A DNA stretch of 64,000 nt from Stenotrophomonas koreensis (lineage in GTDB: Bacteria > Pseudomonadota > Gammaproteobacteria > Xanthomonadales > Xanthomonadaceae): positions 1 to 64,000 of the forward strand of contig NZ_LDJH01000012.1 in the NCBI RefSeq assembly GCF_001431525.1, read 5' to 3'. The translations under genes and the position numbers were made by a program. The notes under the pieces are model-generated. The model made no database searches and was not told the DNA's origin. It saw only the letters and a list, made by a program, of their open reading frames with translations. Shown here one piece after another: positions 44,754 to 54,418 of the stretch (position 1 is the first letter of the stretch; each line of letters opens with the position of its first letter).

Positions 44754-45710
44754 ATGCCGCCATCGCAGCGTCTGAAGTGTGTGGTACATCGTCTGCTGGG
44801 CCAGTGCCTGCTGGTGCTGTCGGCGTTGGTGTACCCATTGACGGCGGTGGCTGCTGCGCAGGACCGGAGCAGCCATGTACTGGTACTGGGGCGGATCAGT
44901 GACGATCCGCGCCAGCATCACGGCCAGCTCAAGCCACTGCTGGATTACGTCGTGGCGCGGATGGCCAGTGTCGGCATCCGCGAAGGCCGCATCCTTATGG
45001 CCCGTGATGCCCAGCAGATGGCCAGTTACCTGCGGCGTGGCCGGGTAGACTGGGTGACCGAAACCTCCGGTGGTGCCGTGCTGTTGGCCGAGCGCAGTGG
45101 CGCCGAGCCTTTGCTGCTGACCGAGCGCAACGGCGTGGCGCAGTACCACACGGTTTTTTTTACCCGCCGCGACAGCCCGGTGAGCGCGCTGACGCAGCTG
45201 CGGGGCCGGCGTCTGGCGGTGCAGGGGGTGATGTCCACCAGTGCCTACATGGTGCCGATGACCACCCTGCTGGCCCACCAGGTGCAGCCGGAGATCCTGA
45301 TGGGCCTGGATGACACCCCGGCCGCGGATCGGCTGGGCTATGTGTTTGCGCGCAGCGAGCTCAACATTGCCACCTGGGTCCATCGCGGCCAGGTCGATGT
45401 CGGGGCGTTCAGCAATATCGACTGGGACAGCCCGGGCGCAATGCCGGCGCGCTACCGGCGTGACCTGCACATCATCCACCGCACCGCCAGCTACCCGCGG
45501 GCACTGGAACTGGTGCGCGCCGACCTGTCCCCGGCCGTGCGCGCGCGGTTGCGCGAGGTGCTGCTGGAGGCCAGCAGTGACCCGGCGGCACGGCCTGCAT
45601 TGCAGCAGTTTTTTGGTACATCGGCATTTACCCGTGTCGACCCGGACTCACAGTCGCGGTTGGACGAGCTGCGTCAGGGGTTGCGCCGGGTCAGGATGGA
45701 AGTGGAATGA
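44754..45710 (+). CDS. PhnD-like periplasmic phosphate/phosphonate-binding protein
   Basis: A 318-aa precursor with a signal peptide (about 1-34) followed by a periplasmic binding-protein fold: VLVLGRISDDPRQHHGQLKPL, WVTETSGGAVLL, LRGRRLAVQGVMSTSAYMVP. It belongs to the PhnD/SsuA-like group, but no ABC permease or ATPase is near. Instead its stop overlaps the start of a GGDEF-EAL gene, so it probably passes a ligand signal to that enzyme's periplasmic domain rather than to a transporter. Confidence 0.85.
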   Translation: MPPSQRLKCVVHRLLGQCLLVLSALVYPLTAVAAAQDRSSHVLVLGRISDDPRQHHGQLKPLLDYVVARMASVGIREGRILMARDAQQMASYLRRGRVDWVTETSGGAVLLAERSGAEPLLLTERNGVAQYHTVFFTRRDSPVSALTQLRGRRLAVQGVMSTSAYMVPMTTLLAHQVQPEILMGLDDTPAADRLGYVFARSELNIATWVHRGQVDVGAFSNIDWDSPGAMPARYRRDLHIIHRTASYPRALELVRADLSPAVRARLREVLLEASSDPAARPALQQFFGTSAFTRVDPDSQSRLDELRQGLRRVRMEVE

Positions 45711-47833
45711 GCAAGATGCGTTTTGGGTTGCAGGCACGTGCGGTGGCCGTGATGGGGGTCGCGCTGCTGGTGGTGGCGATCATGGTCGGCCTGTGGCTGG
45801 CGCGGCTGGGCTCGCTGCAGACCGAAGTGCGCACCCTGGGCGGCCAGCTGATTGTCAGCCTGTATGACGATCAGGCCCAGCGTCAGGGCACCAGCCTTGC
45901 CAGCGACCTGGCCCAGGCCCTGGTCAACCCGATGTACTACAACGACAGCGAGCAGGTCGCACAGCTGGTGCGTGCGCTGAAGGCGCAACCGCTGGTCAGT
46001 TATGTGCGGGTCTTCGATGCCCAGGGCTACCTGGTGCACGACGGCAGCGAAACGGTGGTTGATTACGGCCAGCGCCTGGATGACCCGCTGGCGGAAAAGG
46101 CCTTTGCCGCCAGCGACACCCTGCTGCAACGCACCGATCATGTCCTGGAGGTCACCGTGCCGGTGCTGCTCGGCGAGCAGCGCCTGGGCGGGGTCCGGGT
46201 CGGCATGGATCTGGACCGGATGCGCCTGCAGCAGGCCCAGGCGGGGGCACGTCTGGACTCAGGGATTGAAGTGGTCAGCCGGCGCTATCTGTACACCGGT
46301 CTGGGGCTGCTGGCAGGCCTGCTGCTGCTGACCGTGGTTGTGGCGGTGTATGTGCAGCGCACGCTGGTGCATCCGGTGCGGGCCCTGGTTGCCGCGGCAC
46401 GGCGGATGGAGCAGGGCGATTACGAAGTGGAGCTGTCGGTAACGCGCAGCAATGATGAAATCGGCGAGCTGGTACGCAGCTTTGCCACGATGAGCCAGGC
46501 CATCGCCCGGCACGACCGTGAAGTGCGCAAGCTGGCCTATACCGATGCGCTGACCGGTCTGGCCAACCGGCTGGCCTTCCGGCAGACGCTGGAGGCACGG
46601 ATGGCGGCCATCCCCGATGCCGATCAGCGCCTGGCCTTGTTGTTCGTCGATGTCGATGACTTCAAGCGGGTCAATGACACCCTGGGCCACGAGGCCGGTG
46701 ACGAGGTGCTGCTGCGCTTTGTCGAGCGGATCAAGACCGCAGTCAACCTGTACGGTGGCGCCGATTCGCTGCTGGCCCGCTTTGGTGGTGATGAGTTCGT
46801 GATCCTGCTGGGCGATGGCGATGCCGCGACCAGTGCGCTGCGCCTGGCCGAAGAGCTGGTGGTGGAACTTTCCAAGCCGCTGTCACTGTCCGGGCGGGAT
46901 GTGTTCCTGGGCAGCTCGATCGGCATCACTGTCTTCCCCGATGATGCAAACGATGCCACCGGCCTGCTGAAAAATGGCGACATCGCGATGTACCAGGCCA
47001 AGCTGGCCGGCAAGAACTGCTACCGCTACTACAGCCGTGCGATGGACCATGCGGTGGAGCGGCGCGTGCACATGGAGCAGGAGCTGCGCGGGGCCTGGGA
47101 GCGTGGCGAGCTGCACCTGGTCTATCAGCCGATCTACCGCACCCGTGACCGCCGGCTGGTCGGGGTGGAGGTGCTGCTGCGCTGGCAGCACCCGCAGCTG
47201 GGGGCGATTCCGCCGTCGGTCTTCATCCAGGTGGCCGAGCAGAGCGGGCTGATCGAGCAGCTCGGCCCGAAGGTGCTGCGCGCGGCCTGCATGGAGGCGC
47301 GGCGCTGGGAAATGGTTCCCGGTGGTGAGCAGCTGTTTGTCTCGGTCAACGTCTCGCCGCGTGAGCTGCGCAATGGCGACCTGTCCGATGTCGTGGTGGC
47401 CTGCCTGGCCGAATCCGGCCTGCCGGCTTCCCGTCTGCATATCGAACTGACTGAAACGGCGGTGATCGGCGATGAGATGCTGGCCGCGTCATTGCTGGAC
47501 AAGCTGCACCGGCATGGGGTCAAGGTCTGGCTGGATGATTTCGGCACCGGTTTTTCCGGCCTCAGCCACCTGCGCCAGGTGCCGGTGGACGGGGTCAAGA
47601 TCGACAAGAGCTTTGTCGCCGACATGCAGCGTGACCCGGATGATCTGGCACTGACCACCGCGATCATCGCCATGTGCCATGCGTTGGGCATCACCGTGGT
47701 GGCCGAGGGGATCGAGCAGGAGGCGCAGTTCGACCTGCTGTCCCAGCGCAGCTGTGACCTGGCCCAGGGCTACTGGCTGAGCCGGCCGCTGTCTTCGACC
47801 CAGCTGGTGGCGCTGCTCAAGACCAAGGACTGA
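45707..47833 (+). CDS. Membrane GGDEF-EAL protein (c-di-GMP turnover)
   Basis: A 708-aa protein. Helix 1 (about 12-32), periplasmic domain (about 33-193), helix 2 (about 194-216), HAMP (about 217-270), GGDEF domain with RFGGDEF (358-364), EAL domain (about 460-708). The EAL motif is EVL (488-490), with other catalytic residues kept: IELTE, DDFGTG (610-615), KID (631-633), EGIE (667-670). The usual product-inhibition RxxD before GGDEF is absent. Both activities are plausible; which dominates cannot be told. Overlaps the binding-protein gene as ATGA. Confidence 0.93.
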   Translation: MSKMRFGLQARAVAVMGVALLVVAIMVGLWLARLGSLQTEVRTLGGQLIVSLYDDQAQRQGTSLASDLAQALVNPMYYNDSEQVAQLVRALKAQPLVSYVRVFDAQGYLVHDGSETVVDYGQRLDDPLAEKAFAASDTLLQRTDHVLEVTVPVLLGEQRLGGVRVGMDLDRMRLQQAQAGARLDSGIEVVSRRYLYTGLGLLAGLLLLTVVVAVYVQRTLVHPVRALVAAARRMEQGDYEVELSVTRSNDEIGELVRSFATMSQAIARHDREVRKLAYTDALTGLANRLAFRQTLEARMAAIPDADQRLALLFVDVDDFKRVNDTLGHEAGDEVLLRFVERIKTAVNLYGGADSLLARFGGDEFVILLGDGDAATSALRLAEELVVELSKPLSLSGRDVFLGSSIGITVFPDDANDATGLLKNGDIAMYQAKLAGKNCYRYYSRAMDHAVERRVHMEQELRGAWERGELHLVYQPIYRTRDRRLVGVEVLLRWQHPQLGAIPPSVFIQVAEQSGLIEQLGPKVLRAACMEARRWEMVPGGEQLFVSVNVSPRELRNGDLSDVVVACLAESGLPASRLHIELTETAVIGDEMLAASLLDKLHRHGVKVWLDDFGTGFSGLSHLRQVPVDGVKIDKSFVADMQRDPDDLALTTAIIAMCHALGITVVAEGIEQEAQFDLLSQRSCDLAQGYWLSRPLSSTQLVALLKTKD

Positions 47834-47857
47834 CGCCAGCGCGCTACCGCTGGCGTG

Positions 47858-48889
47858 TCACAGCGGGCGTTTGCCGGTATCGCCGGCAATCTCGCGTACC
47901 AGCCGCGGGACCAGGTAGCCGGACAGGCGCGCACGCAGGCCCTGCATCAGGGCCAGTGCGCGCTGGTCACTGACCTCGAAGTGCGCCACCCCCTGCACCC
48001 GGTCGATCTGGTGCAGGTAATACGGCAGCACACCGGCGGCAAAGGCGCGTTCTGACAGTTCTGCCAGCGCCTGCACGCTGTCATTGACCCCGGCCATCAG
48101 CACGGCCTGGTTGAGCAGCTGCACGCCGGCAGCACGCAGCTCACCCAGGGCGTGGTCGACCTGGGCATCGAACTCGTTGGCGTGGTTGGCATGGATGACA
48201 AAGGCCACCGGCCACGGCAGGCCGGCCAGCCAGCCGAGCAGCTCGGCATCCACCCGCTCGGGCAGCACCACCGGCAGTCGTGAGTGGATGCGCAGGCGGC
48301 GGATGTGGGGCACCTGGGCCAGTGCATCGGTCAGTTCGGCCAGCTTGGACGTGGTCAGCGACAGTGGATCGCCGCCGGAGAGGATCACCTCATCGATGCC
48401 CGGATCATCGGCAATGGCCGCCACCGCCTCGGCCCAGTTGCCACGGGCGGCATTCTCGCCGGCGTAGTCAAAATGCCGGCGGAAGCAATAGCGGCAGTGG
48501 ATCGCGCAGCTGCCGGTGGTCACCAGCAACGCGCGTCCCTGGTATTTCTGGATCACCCCGGTGGCCTTTTTCGCGGCACCGTCGCCGACCGCATCCAGGC
48601 TGAAACCCGGGACGATGGCCAGTTCGTCGGTTACCGGCAGCACCTGGCGCAGCAGCGGATCGTTCAGGTCGCCGCGACGCATGCGGTTGATGAAGCCCTG
48701 CGGCACGCGGGTGATGAACTGCGCAGCGGCCTCATCGGACAGCCGCGCGGCGGCCTCGTCCAGGCCCAGGCGGGCGAGCAGGCGGCGGGGATCACGTTCG
48801 GCCTGGCGCCACAACTGCTGCCACGGCGCGGCAGGGCGGGCAGGCGGCGTGGCATTGTGCTTTTGTGCGGCGGGGGCTGCAGGTATCAT
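47858..48889 (-). CDS. epmB: EF-P beta-lysylation protein EpmB
   Basis: Radical-SAM lysine 2,3-aminomutase family enzyme that makes (R)-beta-lysine for modifying elongation factor P. The 343-aa product has the cluster motif [13 protein letters not shown], plus [10 protein letters not shown] and PLP-lysine region [13 protein letters not shown]. Divergent from efp across 100 bp, which supports EpmB over a catabolic KamA. The start at 48889 gives family length. epmA is not in the window. Confidence 0.93.
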   Translation of the reverse strand: MIPAAPAAQKHNATPPARPAAPWQQLWRQAERDPRRLLARLGLDEAAARLSDEAAAQFITRVPQGFINRMRRGDLNDPLLRQVLPVTDELAIVPGFSLDAVGDGAAKKATGVIQKYQGRALLVTTGSCAIHCRYCFRRHFDYAGENAARGNWAEAVAAIADDPGIDEVILSGGDPLSLTTSKLAELTDALAQVPHIRRLRIHSRLPVVLPERVDAELLGWLAGLPWPVAFVIHANHANEFDAQVDHALGELRAAGVQLLNQAVLMAGVNDSVQALAELSERAFAAGVLPYYLHQIDRVQGVAHFEVSDQRALALMQGLRARLSGYLVPRLVREIAGDTGKRPL

Positions 48890-48989
48890 AGGCGGTCTGG
48901 GAAAAACAAAGCCCGCCTCACCGGCGGGGCCCACCATTCTAACGGCCGTGGCGTCCTGCTGCCGGCTGCAACATTCAGGAGACATACCC

Positions 48990-49556
48990 ATGGCCACTTA
49001 CGGCATGAATGACGTCAAGAACGGGATGAAGATCCTGGTCAACAACGAACCGGCGGTCATCTTCGAAACCGACTACGTCAAGCCGGGCAAGGGCCAGGCC
49101 TTCACCCGCGTGCGCTACCGCCAGATCCGTTCCGGCCGCGTGCAGGAAATCACCATGAAGTCCACCGACTCGGTGGAAGCGGCCGACGTGGTCGATACCG
49201 ACATGCAGTACCTGTACTCCGATGGCGAGTACTGGCACTTCATGCAGGCCGAGACCTTCGAGCAGGTCCAGGCCGACAAGAACGGCATGGGCGGCGCCGA
49301 GAAGTGGCTCAAGGGTGAGGAACAGTGCGTGGTCACCCTGTTCAACGGCAGCCCGATCATGGTCACCCCGCCGAACTTCGTCGAGCTGAAGATCGTGGAA
49401 ACCGATCCGGGCGTGAAGGGTGACACCGCCGGTACCGGCGGCAAGCCGGCCACGCTGGAAACCGGTGCAGTGGTGCGTGTGCCGCTGTTCGTGCCGCAGG
49501 ATGAAATCATCCGCGTCGATACCCGTACCGGTGAATACGTCGGCCGCGTCAAGTAA
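48990..49556 (+). CDS. efp: Elongation factor P
   Basis: EF-P (188 aa, same length as in E. coli) rescues ribosomes stalled at polyproline. Three beta-barrel domains; the domain I loop [10 protein letters not shown] has Lys34, the residue beta-lysylated by EpmA/EpmB. A CAGGAG ribosome site lies ahead of the ATG. The presence of Lys34 together with divergent epmB predicts the lysylation pathway rather than rhamnosylation. Confidence 0.97.
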   Translation: MATYGMNDVKNGMKILVNNEPAVIFETDYVKPGKGQAFTRVRYRQIRSGRVQEITMKSTDSVEAADVVDTDMQYLYSDGEYWHFMQAETFEQVQADKNGMGGAEKWLKGEEQCVVTLFNGSPIMVTPPNFVELKIVETDPGVKGDTAGTGGKPATLETGAVVRVPLFVPQDEIIRVDTRTGEYVGRVK

Positions 49557-49570
49557 GCCGTACTGACCAC

Positions 49571-49615
49571 GGCGCCGGTGTGCCTGCTGGAGCTTCCAGC
49601 CTGAGCACCGGCGCC
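49571..49615 (+). other. Nested hairpin after efp
   Basis: Outer arms of 10 bp (49571-49580 with 49606-49615) enclose an inner 6-bp stem (49586-49591 with 49595-49600). It begins 15 bp after the efp stop. No T run follows, so it may stabilise the efp mRNA or end it weakly. Confidence 0.45.
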
Positions 49616-49697
49616 GAGTCGTATCTGCACCTTGGACACAAGGCTGCACGCAGGCCGCCAGCGGGCGGCCAGGACCAGAATTTCAGGAGTGCCACCG

Positions 49698-51035
49698 ATG
49701 TCAGAACACCTTCCCCAACCCTGCGACCTGTTGATCGAGGCCGGGCATGTGGTGCCGGTGCAGCCACACGCGGTGGTGCTGGAAGACACGGGCGTGGCCG
49801 TGCGCGACGGGGTCATCGTCGGCATCGGCCCGCGCAGCGAAATGCGCGCCGATTGGCAACCGGCGCGTACCGTGAGCCGGCCCGATGCGGTGCTGATCCC
49901 GGGCCTGGTCAATGCGCATACGCATAACCCGATGACCCTGCTGCGTGGCATTGCCGATGACCTGCCGCTGATGACCTGGCTGCAGGAGCATATCTGGCCG
50001 GTGGAAGCGGCGGTGATCGGGCCGCAGTTCGTTGCCGACGGTACCCGCCTGGCCATTGCCGAAATGCTGCGTGGCGGCACCACCTGCGCCAACGAAAACT
50101 ATTTCTTCCCCGATGTGCAGGCGCAGGTGTATGCCGAGCACGGCTTCCGTGCCTTGGTGGGTGCGGTGATCATCGACTTCCCGACCGCCTGGGCCAGCAG
50201 CAGCGATGAATACTTCGCCAAGGCCGAAGGTCTGCGCGAGCAGTGGCAGGGCCATGACCTGATCGGCGTGGCCCTGGCCCCGCATGCGCCCTACACCGTG
50301 TGCGATGCCAACTTCGAGCGGGTGGCCGCGATGAGCGCGCAGCACAACCTGCGCGTGCACCTGCACACCCACGAGACCGCGCAGGAAGTGAGCGACTCGG
50401 TGCGCGACCATGGCATGCGCCCGCTGGCGCGCCTGCAGCGCCTGGGCCTGGTCAACGAGCGCCTGATCGCCGTGCACATGACCCAGCTCACCGGCGAGGA
50501 GATCGCCCTGTGCGCCGAACACGGCGTGCATGTGGTGCACTGCCCGGAATCCAACCTCAAGCTGGCCTCGGGTTTCTGCCCGGCCTGCGCGCTGGCCCGC
50601 GCCGGGGTCAACCTGGCCATCGGCACCGACGGCTGCGCCTCCAACAACGACCTGGATATGTTCAGCGAGAACCGCACCGCGGCGATCCTGGCCAAGGCGG
50701 TGGCCAACGATGCCACCGCGCTGGATGCGGCCAGTACGCTGCGTGCGGCCACCCTGGGCGGCGCCACCGCATTGGGCTTTGCCGATCGCATCGGGTCGAT
50801 CGAAGTGGGCAAGCAGGCCGACCTGGTCTGCGTGGACCTGGGGCAGCTGGAAACCCAGCCGCTGCACAACGTGATCTCGCAGCTGGTGTATGCCACCGGT
50901 CGTCACCAGGTCAGCGATGTCTGGATCGCCGGTGTCTCCAGGTTGGAAAACCGCGTGCTGGTGGACATGGATATCGATGGCATCATGGCCAATGCCCGCC
51001 AGTGGCGTGAGCGCATCGCCAGCGTGCGTGGCTGA
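49698..51035 (+). CDS. mtaD: TRZ/ATZ-family amidohydrolase, MtaD-like deaminase
   Basis: A 445-aa zinc hydrolase of the amidohydrolase superfamily. Metal site: [15 protein letters not shown], the histidine [19 protein letters not shown] and the Asp in [16 protein letters not shown]. The closest described enzymes are 5'-methylthioadenosine / S-adenosylhomocysteine deaminases. Position directly before ubiG and mupP matches Pseudomonas, where this deaminase is called MtaD, and a deaminase of SAH before a SAM methyltransferase is sensible. Guanine-type substrates cannot be excluded. Confidence 0.85.
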   Translation: MSEHLPQPCDLLIEAGHVVPVQPHAVVLEDTGVAVRDGVIVGIGPRSEMRADWQPARTVSRPDAVLIPGLVNAHTHNPMTLLRGIADDLPLMTWLQEHIWPVEAAVIGPQFVADGTRLAIAEMLRGGTTCANENYFFPDVQAQVYAEHGFRALVGAVIIDFPTAWASSSDEYFAKAEGLREQWQGHDLIGVALAPHAPYTVCDANFERVAAMSAQHNLRVHLHTHETAQEVSDSVRDHGMRPLARLQRLGLVNERLIAVHMTQLTGEEIALCAEHGVHVVHCPESNLKLASGFCPACALARAGVNLAIGTDGCASNNDLDMFSENRTAAILAKAVANDATALDAASTLRAATLGGATALGFADRIGSIEVGKQADLVCVDLGQLETQPLHNVISQLVYATGRHQVSDVWIAGVSRLENRVLVDMDIDGIMANARQWRERIASVRG

Positions 51036-51052
51036 CATTCCGGAGTGATGTG

Positions 51053-51793
51053 ATGAGCAAGGTGCAAGCCAGTCCAGAAGGCAATTTCGACCCCGCCGAA
51101 CTGGAAAAATTCGCCGCCCTGGCCGACCAGTGGTGGGATGCCGATGGCCCGCAGAAGCCACTGCACGCATTGAACCCGGTGCGGTTGCAGTACGTGGCCA
51201 GCCGGGTTTCCCTGTCCGGCAAACGGGTGTTGGATATCGGCTGTGGCGGTGGCCTGCTGTCGGAGGCGCTGGCCGGGACCGGGGCGCAGGTCACGGCGAT
51301 CGACCTGGGCGCCGAGCTGATCGCGGTGGCCGATGCGCATGCGCGCCAGTCCGGCGTGGCGGTGGATTACCGGGTCATCAGTGCCGAGGACCTGGCCGCC
51401 CAGCAGCCAGGCAGCTTCGATGTGATCACCTGCATGGAAATGCTCGAGCATGTGCCCGATCCGGGCTCGATCCTGGCCGCCTGCCGCGCCCTGCTCAAGC
51501 CCGGTGGCCAGCTGTTCTTGTCCACCATCAACCGCACCCCGGCGGCCTTTGCGGTTGCCATCCTTGGCGCGGAATACATCGCGCGGCTGTTGCCGCCGGG
51601 CACCCACAGCTACCAGGAGTTCATCACCCCGGCCGAACTTGCACGCTGGGTGCGTGAGCAGGGTCTTGATGTGGAGGATGTCTCCGGCATGGCCTATGAA
51701 CCGTGGGCCGGCCGGGCCCGGCTCTCGCGCAACACCGCCATCAATTACCTGATGGCCGCGCGCCTGCCACTTGTCGGTGGCAGCAATGGCTGA
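51053..51793 (+). CDS. ubiG: Ubiquinone biosynthesis O-methyltransferase UbiG
   Basis: SAM methyltransferase (246 aa) for both O-methylations of ubiquinone. [16 protein letters not shown] opens the protein, the SAM motif is [16 protein letters not shown], and EMLEHVPDP and [12 protein letters not shown] are family motifs. CGGAG sits seven bases before the ATG at 51053; a GTG one codon earlier is an alternative. Its stop overlaps mupP by 8 bp. Confidence 0.95.
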   Translation: MSKVQASPEGNFDPAELEKFAALADQWWDADGPQKPLHALNPVRLQYVASRVSLSGKRVLDIGCGGGLLSEALAGTGAQVTAIDLGAELIAVADAHARQSGVAVDYRVISAEDLAAQQPGSFDVITCMEMLEHVPDPGSILAACRALLKPGGQLFLSTINRTPAAFAVAILGAEYIARLLPPGTHSYQEFITPAELARWVREQGLDVEDVSGMAYEPWAGRARLSRNTAINYLMAARLPLVGGSNG

Positions 51794-52478
51794 GCGTTTC
51801 CCTGCGGCCGTGCTGTTCGACCTGGACGGCACCCTGCTTGACAGTGCACCGGATTTTTTCGCCACCCTGGCCGTGATGGCCGAGCGGCGTGGCTGGGAGG
51901 CGCCGGCCGACGCGCTCATCCGTCCGGTCGTGTCCAAGGGCTCGCGGGCGATGCTGGCTGCGGCCTTTCCGCAGCTGGAACAGGATCAGCGCGAAGCCCT
52001 GGTCGACGAGTTCCTGGACACCTACCAGGACCTGATCGGCCAGCATGCGCGGCTGTTTGATGGTGTCGAGCCGATGCTGCAGGCGCTGGAACAGGCCGGT
52101 TGCCGCTGGGGCATCGTCACCAACAAGCCTGAATACCTGGCGCAGCTGATCCTGCCGCAACACGGCTGGCAGCAGCGCTGCGCGGTGCTGGTCGGCGGCG
52201 ATACGCTGGCTGAAAAGAAACCGCACCCGCTGCCGCTGCTGCATGCCGCGCAGGCGATCGCCGTGCCCGCGGGCCAGTGCGTGTATGTCGGCGATGACCA
52301 ACGTGATATCCAGGCGGCGCAGGCCGCGGGAATGCCGTCGGTGGCAGCACTGTGGGGTTACCGGCTGGCCGACGATGTGCCGCAGGACTGGGGCGCGGAT
52401 TGTCTGCATGAAAGTGCCGCCATCCTCAGCCAGCCAGCGGCGTGGCCGCAAGTCATCCATGAGTCTGAAATGTCATGA
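51786..52478 (+). CDS. mupP: HAD phosphatase, probable N-acetylmuramic acid 6-phosphate phosphatase MupP
   Basis: A 230-aa HAD hydrolase. Motif [16 protein letters not shown], motif II VTNKPEY, motif III Lys in [11 protein letters not shown] and motif IV GDDQRDI are complete. The position after ubiG equals Pseudomonas mupP, which dephosphorylates MurNAc-6-P in the AnmK/MupP/AmgK/MurU recycling route; phosphoglycolate phosphatase Gph is the alternative. Starting at ATG 51786 it overlaps ubiG (ATGGCTGA). The next gene overlaps its stop. Confidence 0.85.
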   Translation: MAERFPAAVLFDLDGTLLDSAPDFFATLAVMAERRGWEAPADALIRPVVSKGSRAMLAAAFPQLEQDQREALVDEFLDTYQDLIGQHARLFDGVEPMLQALEQAGCRWGIVTNKPEYLAQLILPQHGWQQRCAVLVGGDTLAEKKPHPLPLLHAAQAIAVPAGQCVYVGDDQRDIQAAQAAGMPSVAALWGYRLADDVPQDWGADCLHESAAILSQPAAWPQVIHESEMS

Positions 52479-53185
52479 GTAGTTATTCGGCGCTGGACAG
52501 CTTTCTGGCCAAGTGGCACCAGCGTTGGCCGGAATGGTCACTGGTGGAGCCGTTCATTGCCGTGGACCAGCGTGAGCGGTGCGTGGCCTGGTTTGCGCTG
52601 CTGCAGGAGTTTGACGACATCCTTGCCGCCCAGGGCGACACCACGGCCCAGGATGCCAAGCTGGCGTGGTGGGCACAGGAGCTGCGCAGCTGGCAGGGAC
52701 AGCGCTCACGCCATCCGTTGGGCAGGGTGCTTGATCCGCTGCGTGCGCCATGGATGGGCCTGGCCGACGTGCTGCCGGATCTACCCGCCGCACGTGCGGC
52801 GCTGAGCGATCCCGGCGTTGCCCAGCGTGCGCTGCAGGCCTATGCCGCGGCGGTGGCGGCGGTGGAAGCAGTGGTGTTCGATGCGCCGCTGCAACCGCAG
52901 GCGGCGCAGGCGGTTCTGGCGCATACCCTGGGCCAGCGCCTGCTGCGCAGTGGCCAGCAGGCGGTGCCGGCCAGTATTGCCGGCAACGATGCCGGCCAGG
53001 CCGTCGCGGCCTGGGCGCAGCAGCTGCTCAAGGGCTGGGGCGTCCGGGTGGCCGGCCCGCGTCCGCGCCGGGTGCTGGCGCTGCTGGCGCGCTTGCGTCT
53101 GCAGGGGCTGGCAGCCGACAAACCGTTGACCCCGCATCAGGCCACGGTGCTGCTCAAGGCCTGGTGGGCCGCGCGTGGACGCTGA
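52475..53185 (+). CDS. Squalene/phytoene-synthase-like protein, probably non-catalytic
   Basis: A 236-aa all-helical protein. The stretch FALLQEFDDILAAQGD then KLAWWAQELRSW resembles the first aspartate-rich region and following helix of squalene/phytoene synthases. I see no second DxxxD motif, so prenyl transfer is doubtful; similar short proteins such as NDUFAF6 act as assembly factors. The 44 bases at its 3' end recur exactly 219 bp downstream. Its start overlaps the mupP stop (ATGA). Confidence 0.6.
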   Translation: MSSYSALDSFLAKWHQRWPEWSLVEPFIAVDQRERCVAWFALLQEFDDILAAQGDTTAQDAKLAWWAQELRSWQGQRSRHPLGRVLDPLRAPWMGLADVLPDLPAARAALSDPGVAQRALQAYAAAVAAVEAVVFDAPLQPQAAQAVLAHTLGQRLLRSGQQAVPASIAGNDAGQAVAAWAQQLLKGWGVRVAGPRPRRVLALLARLRLQGLAADKPLTPHQATVLLKAWWAARGR

Positions 53186-53359
53186 CAGGCGAGGAATGAG
53201 TGCAGAGTAACGAGGAGTGAGAGGACGCTGCCTTGTTTCTCTTGCTGTTGCTAAAGCCAAGCCCATGACCATCAAAAAGGCGCCGACAGGCGCCTTTTTG
53301 TTTTCCGGATGTCAGCGGTGGGAGGTGTACTGGTTTTTCCTCTCGTTCCTCACTCCTCG
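53141..53359 (+). repeat. Tandem duplication, unit 1 (includes 3' end of the gene)
   Basis: The first 44 bases (53141-53184), the last 14 codons with the stop of the upstream gene, recur without mismatch at 53360-53403. The remaining ~175 bp of the two units is diverged but keeps the same plan: a GAG/GAACGAG-rich left arm, a bidirectional terminator, a ggatgtc-type segment, and a CTCGTTCCTC-rich right arm. Within the unit 53210-53220 pairs with 53349-53359 (11 bp). Confidence 0.85.
53274..53299. terminator. Bidirectional terminator in repeat unit 1
   Basis: Eleven-bp perfect stem (53274-53284 with 53289-53299), 4-nt loop GACA, flanked by A and T tracts. It serves the squalene-synthase-like gene and the convergent M23 gene. 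Confidence 0.92.
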
Positions 53360-53578
53360 CCACGGTGCTGCTCAAGGCCTGGTGGGCCGCGCGTGGACGC
53401 TGAGGGGCGAGAAACGAGTGCAGATGAGTGAGGAACGAGAGGGTTTTCTGCCACTCTTCCGGCGCTTCTCAAACCCGGCTCACAGCCAGCAAAAAGGCGC
53501 CGCAAGGCGCCTTTTTGCTTTGTGGATGTCGCAGGTCGAGGCTTGTCGGTTTTCGTCTCGTTCCTCGTTTCTCTCCAC
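53360..53578 (+). repeat. Tandem duplication, unit 2
   Basis: Begins with an exact copy of the 44-bp gene end and continues with a diverged copy of the unit 1 intergenic part, 219 bp away. The arm 53430-53440 pairs with 53556-53566 (11 bp). In addition 53426-53442 is the exact reverse complement of 53339-53355 (17 bp), bridging the two units. The unit ends right at the M23 gene stop codon. The copied gene end has no start codon and is not a gene. Confidence 0.85.
53491..53516. terminator. Bidirectional terminator in repeat unit 2
   Basis: Same 11-bp stem as the unit 1 terminator (53491-53501 with 53506-53516), loop GCAA instead of GACA. It lies 63 bp from the M23 gene stop. Confidence 0.92.
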
Positions 53579-54418
53579 TCACTCCTGCTTTGATCGCTCC
53601 AGCACCAGCAACGGGTCGATGCGCACGTCAAACCAGTTCATGCCCCAGTGCAGGTGTGGCCCGGTCGAGCGTCCGGTCGAGCCGACCGCGGCGATCACCT
53701 GGCCCTGCTCGACCCGGTCGCCAACCTTTATGTCGATCCGTGACAGGTGCAGGAAGTTGGAGCTGATGCCAAAGCCATGGTCCAGCACCACGGTGCCGCC
53801 GGTCAGGTACAGGTCGGCATCGGCAAAGGTGACCACCCCGCCGGCCGGGGCCTTGACCGGGGTGCCGGTCGGGGCGGCGATGTCCATGCCCGAATGACCG
53901 CTGCCGGGTTGGCCGTTGTAGACCCGGGCATTGCCGAAGCGGCCACTGATGCGCCCGTTCACCGGCCAGATGAAGGCGGTGGCGAAGTCGGTGCGGTTGT
54001 CGTCGCGGGTGCGCGCAGCGGTCACGGCTGCCTGCTCGCGGGCGATGCGCGCGGCCAGTTCCGGTGGCGGGTTGACGGTGCGCGGCGGCACGCCATTGAC
54101 GTGCTGGAGCGGCCAGTTGCGCCGGTCCACCGCAATTTCGGCATCGACCCGGCTGCCATCGGGGCGGGTGACGGTGAGCTGCAGCGGGTCGCGCTGGTCG
54201 CGGCCCACCCCCAGCACTACCGTGCCGTAACCGGATACGCGCAGGTCGCGCTCACCCTGCCGGACCTGGCTGCCGGGCGGTACCCGGCCGATCACCAGCG
54301 CGCCCTGCTGCACGCTGGCCGGAAATACCACCCGCACGTTGTCCTGGGCCTGGGCGCCGGCGCAAACCAGGCCCAGCGCCAGGAGCAAGCCCGCGATGCA
54401 CTGCCTCGCCACGATCAA
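53579..54418 (-). CDS. M23-family peptidase (LytM-like), secreted
   Basis: A 279-aa precursor with signal peptide ending AGAQAQ. The mature protein has a beta-rich domain (about 25-110), then the M23 domain with [14 protein letters not shown] (His and Asp ligands), [10 protein letters not shown] and GPHLHWGMN (last His). All zinc ligands are present, so it should cleave peptidoglycan peptides. The chosen TTG overlaps the pyrC stop (TTGA) with GGA nine bases upstream; GTG two codons later is possible. Confidence 0.9.
   Translation of the reverse strand: MIVARQCIAGLLLALGLVCAGAQAQDNVRVVFPASVQQGALVIGRVPPGSQVRQGERDLRVSGYGTVVLGVGRDQRDPLQLTVTRPDGSRVDAEIAVDRRNWPLQHVNGVPPRTVNPPPELAARIAREQAAVTAARTRDDNRTDFATAFIWPVNGRISGRFGNARVYNGQPGSGHSGMDIAAPTGTPVKAPAGGVVTFADADLYLTGGTVVLDHGFGISSNFLHLSRIDIKVGDRVEQGQVIAAVGSTGRSTGPHLHWGMNWFDVRIDPLLVLERSKQE

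Noticed and set aside
49698..51035. A guanine deaminase or atrazine chlorohydrolase reading of the amidohydrolase.
   Set aside because: The fold fits these as well, but the ubiG-mupP context favours the MtaD-type deaminase; kept as an alternative only.
53360..53403. A second, truncated gene for the squalene-synthase-like protein.
   Set aside because: Only the last 14 codons and stop are copied, with no start codon or upstream part; it is a repeat, not a pseudogene of use.
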